Of a stretch of 11,109 nucleotides of DNA, positions 1 to 6,602 are shown in pieces. A model generated the notes under the pieces. It ran no database searches. It was not told the DNA's origin and saw only the letters and a program-made list of their open reading frames with translations. The stretch comes from Clostridia bacterium (GTDB lineage: Bacteria; Bacillota; Clostridia; DUPQ01): positions 1 through 11,109 of the forward strand of contig JAQVAJ010000021.1 of NCBI GenBank assembly GCA_028690885.1, written 5' to 3'. The translations under genes were made by a program, and so were the position numbers. The number at the start of each line of letters is the position of its first letter. Position 1 is the first letter of the stretch.

Positions 1-2
1 AC

Positions 3-1610
3 GGTCAAAAAGACAACTACAACATTTTAAAGTATAAGAGAAGTAATCAGGGAACATGTATAAATCAAAAAGTTATAGTTAAAAAAGGAGAATTTGTTAA
101 AGCCGGTGACGTGATAGCAGATGGTCCTTCAACAGATGGTGGAGAAATTTCTCTTGGTAAGAACATACTTATCGGATTTATGACATGGGAAGGATATAAC
201 TATGAGGATGCTATCCTTATAAGTGAGAAAATGGTCATGGAGGATGTATTTACTTCAATTCATATAGAAGAATATAATCTTGAAGCAAGAGATACAAAAC
301 TTGGACCTGAAGATATTACAAGAGATATCCCAAATATCGGAGATGATGCTCTTAAGGATCTTGATGAAAGAGGGATTATTCGTGTAGGAGCAGAGGTAAG
401 ATCAGGAGATATCCTTGTTGGAAAAGTAACTCCTAAAGGAGAAACCGAACTTACTCCTGAAGAAAGACTGTTAAGAGCAATATTCGGTGAGAAATCCAGA
501 GATGTTAGAGACACATCGTTAAGAGTACCTCATGGTGAGTCAGGTATTATTGTTGATGTTAAATTATTCACCAAAGAATCAGGAGATGATCTGAACCCAG
601 GAGTTAACCAGGTGGTCAGAGTATTTATTGCACAGAAAAGAAAGATATCTGTGGGCGATAAGATGGCAGGCCGTCATGGTAATAAAGGTGTTATATCCCG
701 TGTATTACCAGAAGCAGACATGCCTTTCCTTCCAGATGGCACACCATTACAAATAGTTCTTAATCCGTTAGGAGTTCCATCACGTATGAATATCGGTCAG
801 GTTTTAGAAGTTCATCTAGGTTATGCTGCAAGAGCATTAGGATGGCAAATAGCTACACCAGTATTTGACGGGGCTTCTGAAATGGATATTATAGAATGTC
901 TGAAGATGGCAGGATTATCTGAAGATGGCAAAACAGTTCTATATGATGGAAGAACTGGTCAGCCTTTTGATAACAGAGTAACAGTCGGATACATGTATAT
1001 GATGAAACTTCATCATCTTGTTGATGATAAAATACATGCCCGTTCAACAGGACCATATTCATTAGTAACACAACAGCCTCTTGGCGGTAAAGCACAGTTT
1101 GGAGGACAGCGTTTTGGTGAAATGGAAGTTTGGGCACTTGAAGCATATGGTGCAGCATATACTTTACAGGAAATACTTACAGTTAAATCTGATGATGTAA
1201 TTGGAAGAGTAAAAACATATGAAGCTATTGTTAAAGGCGAAAGTATACCGAAGTCAGGTATACCAGAATCCTTCAAAGTACTGGTAAAAGAACTTCAGAG
1301 CCTTGCTTTGGATGTTAAGATATTAAAGTCTGACAACTCCGTTGTTATGTTCCGTGACGGTAGTGAAGATGATATGCCAAGACTGGATATAAATATTTCA
1401 GGTACTGAAGATTATGCATTTGATAATGACGAATTGTTCAATATGGAATTGTCCAAAAAAACGGATGACTTAGAAGATGATGAAGATATTGATTCAGATG
1501 ACATATCCAATATGGTATTAAAAGATGCTGATGAAGATGACACCAGCACAGATTATTCAAAGATATCCAATGTAAAGGATATAGTTGATTTAGATGACAT
1601 GGGAGAGTAG
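3..1610 (+). CDS. rpoB: RNA polymerase beta subunit, C-terminal 535 residues (5' end outside window)
   Basis: The beta subunit forms one half of the RNA polymerase active-site cleft. The reading frame is open from base 3, and the polypeptide there already matches RpoB (DNYNILKYKRSNQGTC), so the gene starts upstream; the GTG at 111 is internal. Visible landmarks are IADGPSTDGGE near the left end, MTWEGYNYEDA, and the active-site block GDKMAGRHGNKG, whose two conserved lysines are coded at 660-662 and 684-686. PLGVPSRMNIGQ and QPLGGKAQFGGQRFGEME follow; the latter belongs to the C-terminal part that contacts the beta' subunit and DNA. The rifampicin region would lie upstream of the window and cannot be read. 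After the conserved end come about 67 residues, 27 of them Asp or Glu, which look disordered (1407-1607). The stop is three bases before rpoC, implying co-transcription and coupling. Identification is certain. Confidence 0.98.
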   Translation, partial: GQKDNYNILKYKRSNQGTCINQKVIVKKGEFVKAGDVIADGPSTDGGEISLGKNILIGFMTWEGYNYEDAILISEKMVMEDVFTSIHIEEYNLEARDTKLGPEDITRDIPNIGDDALKDLDERGIIRVGAEVRSGDILVGKVTPKGETELTPEERLLRAIFGEKSRDVRDTSLRVPHGESGIIVDVKLFTKESGDDLNPGVNQVVRVFIAQKRKISVGDKMAGRHGNKGVISRVLPEADMPFLPDGTPLQIVLNPLGVPSRMNIGQVLEVHLGYAARALGWQIATPVFDGASEMDIIECLKMAGLSEDGKTVLYDGRTGQPFDNRVTVGYMYMMKLHHLVDDKIHARSTGPYSLVTQQPLGGKAQFGGQRFGEMEVWALEAYGAAYTLQEILTVKSDDVIGRVKTYEAIVKGESIPKSGIPESFKVLVKELQSLALDVKILKSDNSVVMFRDGSEDDMPRLDINISGTEDYAFDNDELFNMELSKKTDDLEDDEDIDSDDISNMVLKDADEDDTSTDYSKISNVKDIVDLDDMGE

Positions 1611-1613
1611 ATA

Positions 1614-4600
1614 ATGCAGGATTACGCAAATTTCGACATGATTAAAATAGGTTTGGCTTCTTCCGAGCTGATTAAGGAGTGGTCAAGAGGCGAAGTAAAG
1701 AAACCTGAAACAATTAACTACAGGACACTTAAACCTGAAGCAGGCGGACTTTTCTGCGAGAAGATATTTGGACCGACCAAAGACTGGGAATGTCATTGCG
1801 GAAAGTATAAAAGAGTAAGGCATAAAGGCATCATATGTGACCGTTGCGGAGTTGAAATCACAAAAAGCAAGGTCAGAAGAGAACGTATGGGTCATATAGA
1901 GCTTGCAGCTCCTGTTTCACACATCTGGTATTTCAGAGGAATCCCCAGCAGAATGGGTCTGGTTTTGGACATGAGTCCGAGATCTTTAGAAAAAGTTTTA
2001 TACTTTAATTCTTATATCGTACTGGATGTTAATAACGAAGACGTTAAAGTTAATGACAAGACTATCGAGGTTAAAGATCTTTTAACTGAAATGCAGTATA
2101 GAGAAATGCTGGACAAATATGGCAGAGGTTCTTTTGTAGCAAAAATGGGTGCTGAAGCCATAAAGATATTATTAGAAAGAATTGATGTTGAGTCTGAAAG
2201 TGCACAATTGAAGGTAGATCTTCAATCGAGCACAGGCCAAAAAAGAGGCAGAATAATTAAAAGACTTGAAGCTATGGAGTCATTCAGAGTATCAGGAAAC
2301 AAGCCTGAGTGGATGATTATAGATACTATTCCTGTTATTCCCCCTGATCTTCGTCCTATGGTTCAGTTAGATGGCGGTAGATTTGCAACATCAGATTTGA
2401 ATGACCTTTATAGAAGAGTTATCAATAGAAATAACAGACTAAAGAGACTTCTTGAGCTCACAGCTCCTGATATTATTGTCAGAAATGAAAAAAGAATGCT
2501 TCAGGAAGCTGTTGATGCTTTGATAAATAATGGTAGAAAAGGAAAACCGGTTGTTGGTCCTGGAAACAGACCTTTAAAATCACTTTCTGACATGCTAAGA
2601 GGTAAACAGGGAAGATTCAGACAGAACCTTCTTGGAAAGAGAGTTGACTATTCTGGTCGTTCAGTTATAGTTGTCGGACCTGAATTAAAAATGTATCAGT
2701 GCGGTCTTCCAAAAGAAATGGCACTGGAACTTTTCAAACCATTTGTAATGAAGCGTCTTGTTACCGATAAATTCGCACAGAATATAAAAAGTGCGAAGAA
2801 AATGGTTGAAAGAATTCGTCATGAAGTATGGGATATTCTTGAAGATGTTATAAAAGACCATCCGGTACTTTTAAATAGAGCACCAACGTTACATCGTTTG
2901 GGAATACAGGCTTTTGAACCAATATTGGTTGAAGGAAGAGCTATTAAACTTCATCCACTGGTTTGTACAGCGTATAATGCTGACTTCGACGGAGATCAGA
3001 TGGCTGTTCACGTACCTCTTTCTGCAGAAGCTCAATCGGAAGCAAGAGTATTGATGCTTTCATCAAATAATCTTCTCGCACCAAAAGACGGGAAACCAAT
3101 TACAGTTCCTACACAGGATATGGTTTTGGGAGGATATTATCTGACTACAGCTAAAGACGGTGAAGTCGGTGAAGGACGGGTATTCCGTGATTTTGACGAA
3201 ATGCTACTTGCTTTAGATGAAAAGACAATTACACTTCATTCTAAAGTAAAAATGAGAACATATAAGGAAATTGACGGGAAGATAAAAAGCAGAATTATAA
3301 ATGTAACTTGCGGAAAAGTTATATTTAATGAAGCTATACCTCAGGATCTTGGTTTTGTAGACAGAAGTAATCCTGAAACAATGTTTGATTTGGAAATAGA
3401 TCAGATGGTTGGCAAAAAAGACCTAACAAAAATCATTGACAGATGTATAACTAAGCATGGTATAGCTAAAACAGCAGAAGTGCTTGATAAAATTAAAACA
3501 ATTGGATTTAAGTATTCAACTCAGGGAGCTATATCAATATCTGTAAGCGATATGATTATACCTAGTTCGAAGAGTGAAACACTTGCAGAAACAGAAATTA
3601 AAGTAGATAAGGTTACAAAAGACTTTAGAAGAGGCTTGATTACAGATGAAGAAAGACATGACCAGGTTGTCAAGTTATGGAGAGATACTACTGATAGTGT
3701 AACAAAAATGCTAATGGATGGGTTGGATGCATTTAATCCATTGAACATAATGAGCAGATCAGGAGCAAGAGGAGATACAAATCAGATTAAGCAGCTTGCC
3801 GGTATGAGAGGCCTGATGTTCGATACATCTGGTAAGACAATAGAAATACCAATTAAGTCTAACTTCCGTGAAGGATTGAATGTTTTAGAATTCTTCATAT
3901 CCAGTAATGGTGCGAGAAAAGGTCTTGCGGATACAGCATTAAGAACAGCTGACTCAGGATACTTAACAAGAAGACTTGTTGATGTTTCACAAGATGTAAT
4001 AGTTAGGGATGAGGACTGCGGATCTGAAGATGATATACTTGTTTATGATGTTGTTGACAGCGGTGAAATAGTTGTAGGACTTCGCGAAAGAATTTATGGC
4101 CGATATGTAGTAAATGAGATAGTTAATCCAAATGACAAGAACGAAGTTATAGTTGAAGCTGGAGGATATATTGACGCTGATGCAGCAAACAGGATAATAG
4201 AAGTGGGTATCAAGCAGGTTAGAGTAAGATCTGTTCTTACATGTAAATCACATCTTGGTGTATGCGCTAAATGTTACGGAATGAATCTTGCATCAAGCAA
4301 GCCGGTTAATATTGGAGAAGCAGTTGGAATTATTGCAGCACAGTCCATAGGTGAACCAGGTACACAGCTTACTATGAGAACATTCCATACAGGCGGTATA
4401 GCCGGTGATGATATTACCCAGGGTCTTCCTCGTGTTGAAGAATTGTTTGAAGCTAGAAAGCCAAAAGGACTTGCAATTATTGCAGAAACCGAAGGTGTTG
4501 TTAAAATTAATGAAACAAAGAAACGCAGAGAAGTTATAGTAACTAGCAAAGATGAATCACATACATATACTATACCATACGGATCCAGACTCACAGTTGA

Positions 4601-5318
4601 AGATGGTGACGAAATTGGAAAAGGCGATAAGATAACAGAAGGTTCTGAGAATCCTCATGACATTTTAAGAATTAAGGGAGTGGACGGAGTTCACAGATAT
4701 ATAGCTTGTGAGGTTCAGAAAGTTTACAAACTTCAGGGTATCGATATAAATGACAAGCATATTGAGATAATTGTAAAACAGATGCTTCGCAAGGTTAAGG
4801 TTGAAGATTGCGGTGACACAAATCTTATACCAGGAAGTTACTGTGATGCTACAGAGTTTGAAGATCAGAATGAAATTGCGCTGGAGAATAACAAGCAACC
4901 AGCAACAGGAGAAAGAGTTCTTCTGGGAATAAGCAAAGCTTCGTTAGCAACAGAATCTTTCTTATCAGCAGCATCTTTCCAGGAAACAACCAGAGTGCTT
5001 ACAGAAGCATCCATCAAAGGTAAGACTGATAATCTAATAGGCCTGAAAGAGAATGTTATTATCGGAAAACTGATACCAGCAGGTACAGGAATGAACGCTT
5101 ATCAGGATCCGTATCTTGAAATGGATCCAACAGAGGACGAGGAAATGATTTCTGAAGAAGCATTTGATGAAGAGTTTGATCTTTTTGATGATTTAGAAGA
5201 TGAAGTAGAAAACCTTGACGAAAACGATTCCGAAGAGTATGATAATGAAGGCCTTTTGGAAGAAACCGATTCTGATGATGAAATTAAGTCAGAAGAAGAG
5301 GAAGAAGAGAAGGAATAG
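1614..5318 (+). CDS. rpoC: RNA polymerase beta' subunit
   Basis: The beta' subunit carries the catalytic magnesium site. Landmarks in order: N-terminal zinc site Cys60, Cys62, Cys75, Cys78; VQLDGGRFATSDLN near 250; KRVDYSGRSVIVVGP at 342-356; the catalytic NADFDGDQ motif with Asp457, Asp459 and Asp461; the second zinc site Cys802, Cys877, Cys884, Cys887; and the trigger-loop segment with Met921 and His925. At 1234 residues it is slightly longer than the Bacillus protein (about 1200) and lacks the large trigger-loop insertion of Proteobacteria. The extra length is an acidic tail at about 1170-1234 with 37 Asp/Glu of 65 residues. The ATG lies 3 bases after the rpoB stop; its ribosome binding site (GGGAG, 1601-1605) is inside the last rpoB codons, so translation is probably coupled. 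Both zinc sites and the catalytic triad are intact. Confidence 0.99.
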   Translation: MQDYANFDMIKIGLASSELIKEWSRGEVKKPETINYRTLKPEAGGLFCEKIFGPTKDWECHCGKYKRVRHKGIICDRCGVEITKSKVRRERMGHIELAAPVSHIWYFRGIPSRMGLVLDMSPRSLEKVLYFNSYIVLDVNNEDVKVNDKTIEVKDLLTEMQYREMLDKYGRGSFVAKMGAEAIKILLERIDVESESAQLKVDLQSSTGQKRGRIIKRLEAMESFRVSGNKPEWMIIDTIPVIPPDLRPMVQLDGGRFATSDLNDLYRRVINRNNRLKRLLELTAPDIIVRNEKRMLQEAVDALINNGRKGKPVVGPGNRPLKSLSDMLRGKQGRFRQNLLGKRVDYSGRSVIVVGPELKMYQCGLPKEMALELFKPFVMKRLVTDKFAQNIKSAKKMVERIRHEVWDILEDVIKDHPVLLNRAPTLHRLGIQAFEPILVEGRAIKLHPLVCTAYNADFDGDQMAVHVPLSAEAQSEARVLMLSSNNLLAPKDGKPITVPTQDMVLGGYYLTTAKDGEVGEGRVFRDFDEMLLALDEKTITLHSKVKMRTYKEIDGKIKSRIINVTCGKVIFNEAIPQDLGFVDRSNPETMFDLEIDQMVGKKDLTKIIDRCITKHGIAKTAEVLDKIKTIGFKYSTQGAISISVSDMIIPSSKSETLAETEIKVDKVTKDFRRGLITDEERHDQVVKLWRDTTDSVTKMLMDGLDAFNPLNIMSRSGARGDTNQIKQLAGMRGLMFDTSGKTIEIPIKSNFREGLNVLEFFISSNGARKGLADTALRTADSGYLTRRLVDVSQDVIVRDEDCGSEDDILVYDVVDSGEIVVGLRERIYGRYVVNEIVNPNDKNEVIVEAGGYIDADAANRIIEVGIKQVRVRSVLTCKSHLGVCAKCYGMNLASSKPVNIGEAVGIIAAQSIGEPGTQLTMRTFHTGGIAGDDITQGLPRVEELFEARKPKGLAIIAETEGVVKINETKKRREVIVTSKDESHTYTIPYGSRLTVEDGDEIGKGDKITEGSENPHDILRIKGVDGVHRYIACEVQKVYKLQGIDINDKHIEIIVKQMLRKVKVEDCGDTNLIPGSYCDATEFEDQNEIALENNKQPATGERVLLGISKASLATESFLSAASFQETTRVLTEASIKGKTDNLIGLKENVIIGKLIPAGTGMNAYQDPYLEMDPTEDEEMISEEAFDEEFDLFDDLEDEVENLDENDSEEYDNEGLLEETDSDDEIKSEEEEEEKE

Positions 5319-5326
5319 GATTTAAA

Positions 5327-5560
5327 ATGGCTGTACATGAGAATAAGGTTATAGGCCTGAAGCAAACAGTAAAAGCCATCAAACAAAATAGAGCAAAACT
5401 TGTGTATGTTGCAGAAGATGCAAACAGTTCTTTAACCGGTCCAGTTGTAGAAATATGCAATAAGAAGGAGATAGATGTAGAGTATGTTAAAACATCTAGA
5501 GAACTCGGTCTTTTGAACGGCATAAGTGTATGCGCAGCAGTAGTATGTATATTGAAATGA
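5327..5560 (+). CDS. rplGB: L7Ae/L30e-family small RNA-binding protein (YbxF-like)
   Basis: A 77-residue protein of the L7Ae/L30e/S12e/Gadd45 fold family, placed between rpoC and rpsL exactly where Bacillus has ybxF (rplGB). Family features seen: an N-terminal helix with GLKQTVKAIKQNRAKL, the strand-turn VYVAEDANSS, a middle segment with a cysteine (VEICNKKEIDVEYV), and the C-terminal ELGLLNGISVCAAVV, corresponding to the ELG..CGI..AA signature; the usual Cys before Gly-Ile is Asn here. Relatives bind kink-turn RNA; whether this one sits on the ribosome, or on riboswitch or other kink-turns, cannot be told from sequence. The ATG at 5327 follows the rpoC stop by 8 bases, with AGGA at 5317-5320 overlapping that stop as ribosome binding site. 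Basic, no membrane segment. Family assignment is firm, function is by homology. Confidence 0.9.
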   Translation: MAVHENKVIGLKQTVKAIKQNRAKLVYVAEDANSSLTGPVVEICNKKEIDVEYVKTSRELGLLNGISVCAAVVCILK

Positions 5561-5592
5561 ATATATAAATTATAAAGGAAAGGAGGAAAAAG

Positions 5593-6003
5593 ATGCCAAC
5601 ATTTAATCAATTAGTATCAAACGGCAGAAAGGTTTCAAACAAGAAATCACTCTCACCTGCATTACAAAAGAGCATGAATACTCTTAAGAAGAGAACAACA
5701 ACAGTTGCTTGTCCTCAAAAAAGAGGTGTTTGCACAGTAGTTAAAACAAGCACACCTAAAAAGCCTAATTCAGCTTTGAGGAAAATTGCAAGAGTAAGGC
5801 TTACTAATGGATATGAAGTGACATCATATATACCAGGAATCGGACATAATCTGCAAGAGCATAGTGTTGTTCTTATCAGAGGCGGAAAAGTTAAAGATTT
5901 GCCAGGTGTCAGATATCACATCATAAGAGGAACATTGGACACCCAAGGAGTTGCTAACAGAAAGCAAGGCAGATCCAAGTATGGTGCAAAAAAAGGTAAA
6001 TAA
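5593..6003 (+). CDS. rpsL: 30S ribosomal protein S12
   Basis: S12 lines the decoding centre of the small subunit and affects accuracy and streptomycin response. The 136-residue protein has the longer N-terminal region typical of Gram-positive S12 (an extra stretch between residues about 15 and 38 compared with E. coli), then CPQKRGVCT, TPKKPNSALRK at 54-64 and GGKVKDLPGVRYH at 97-109. Lys56 and Lys101 align with the two lysines whose replacement gives streptomycin resistance, and both are wild type. Asp102 aligns with the aspartate that is methylthiolated in some bacteria. A very strong ribosome binding site, AGGAGG at 5581-5586, lies 6 bases before the ATG, in line with high expression. No promoter is visible in the 32-base gap after the L7Ae-like gene, so it is probably transcribed from further upstream. 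Confidence 0.99.
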   Translation: MPTFNQLVSNGRKVSNKKSLSPALQKSMNTLKKRTTTVACPQKRGVCTVVKTSTPKKPNSALRKIARVRLTNGYEVTSYIPGIGHNLQEHSVVLIRGGKVKDLPGVRYHIIRGTLDTQGVANRKQGRSKYGAKKGK

Positions 6004-6116
6004 CGTACATTGAAGTGTCAGGTACTTAATATATACTTAAAAAGTGATATGTACCGGCACTGACAGCTGAAATGGTTGAGTACCTATGAAAAATTATTAT
6101 TAAGGAGGGAAGACAA
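6004..6116 (+). promoter_or_regulatory. rpsL-rpsG intercistronic structured RNA region, candidate S7 autoregulatory site
   Basis: This spacer is much longer than most in the operon and is dense in GTAC-containing segments that can pair in different ways. Pairing A: 6014-6025 with 6051-6061, an 11-pair stem (AGTG/CACT, a U-G and a C-G pair, a bulged A at 6020, then GGTAC/GTACC) around a 25-base AT-rich loop. Pairing B: 6020-6026 (AGGTACT) with 6079-6085 (AGTACCT), extendable with G-U and A-U pairs to 6030/6075. Pairing C: GTACAT 6005-6010 with ATGTAC 6049-6054. A and B compete for 6020-6025; A and C compete for 6051-6054. In E. coli, S7 represses translation by binding the rpsL-rpsG spacer of its mRNA. 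Equivalent control here is inference. There is no T-tract after the hairpin, so it does not look like a terminator. Confidence 0.55.
6102..6109 (+). promoter_or_regulatory. rpsG ribosome binding site
   Basis: AAGGAGGG, close to the perfect anti-16S complement, lies 7 bases before a GTG codon. The site is what fixes GTG 6117 as the rpsG start. It lies 16 bases downstream of the 3' arm (6079-6085) of one alternative pairing in the spacer, so a bound protein or long-range structure could influence it. Confidence 0.85.
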
Positions 6117-6587
6117 GTGCCAAGAAAAGGACATGTCCCAAAGAGAGAAGTGTTAGCCGATCCTTTATACAAGGATAAGGTTGTAACAAAACTAATAAAC
6201 AATATAATGCTTGACGGTAAAAAAGGCGTAGCTCAAAAGATATGCTATGATGCCTTTGAAATCGTTAAGACAAAAACAGGAAGAGACCCGCTGGAAGTTT
6301 TCAAACAGGCAATGGACAACATTATGCCTGCACTTGAAGTAAAAGCCAGAAGGGTTGGTGGAGCAACATATCAGGTTCCGATGGAAGTTCGTCCGGAGAG
6401 AAGGCAAGCTCTTGCATTAAGATGGCTTACACAGTTTGCCAGATCAAGAAACGAACGTACAATGAAGGAAAGACTTGCAGCTGAAATACTTGATGCTGTA
6501 AACGGAGTCGGAAATACCTTCAAGAGAAAAGAGGAAATGCACAGAATGGCAGAAGCCAATAAAGCATTTGCTCATTACAGATGGTAA
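6117..6587 (+). CDS. rpsG: 30S ribosomal protein S7
   Basis: S7 nucleates assembly of the 30S head by binding the 3' major domain of 16S rRNA and sits near the E site. The 156-residue length is standard. Conserved sequence is continuous: PRKGHVPKREV at the N-terminus, NNIMLDGKKGVAQ at 28-40, VKARRVGGATYQVP at 75-88 (the beta-hairpin region contacting RNA), RPERRQALALRWL at 92-104, ARSRNERTM, and a C-terminal HRMAEANKAFAHYRW. The start is GTG, chosen because of the near-perfect AAGGAGGG 7 bases upstream and because the protein then begins exactly as other S7 proteins do. A GTG start behind a strong site fits a gene whose translation is tuned. Its stop is 15 bases before fusA. S7 is the autogenous repressor of the str operon in E. 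coli; the upstream structured spacer suggests the same is possible here. Confidence 0.99.
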   Translation: MPRKGHVPKREVLADPLYKDKVVTKLINNIMLDGKKGVAQKICYDAFEIVKTKTGRDPLEVFKQAMDNIMPALEVKARRVGGATYQVPMEVRPERRQALALRWLTQFARSRNERTMKERLAAEILDAVNGVGNTFKRKEEMHRMAEANKAFAHYRW

Positions 6588-6602
6588 GCAGGAACAGATA
6601 AT

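Noticed and set aside
111..1610. GTG at 111 as the start of an rpoB-like gene
   Set aside because: The frame is open and RpoB-like from base 3, so this is an internal codon of a gene that begins upstream.
3436..4059. TTGACA hexamers inside rpoC (3436, 4054), and others at 7987 and 9392, as promoters
   Set aside because: None has a convincing -10 at the right spacing; the one at 3436 needs a 19-base spacer to reach TATAGC. They fit chance occurrence in coding sequence.
4274..4594. Minus-strand open frames of 60-110 codons opposite rpoB, rpoC, rpsG and fusA
   Set aside because: All are shadows of well-conserved + strand genes, with no family resemblance of their own.
6014..6061. Hairpin after rpsL as an intrinsic terminator
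   Set aside because: No T-run follows the stem, and rpsG and fusA downstream have no promoter visible to me, so the transcript must continue.
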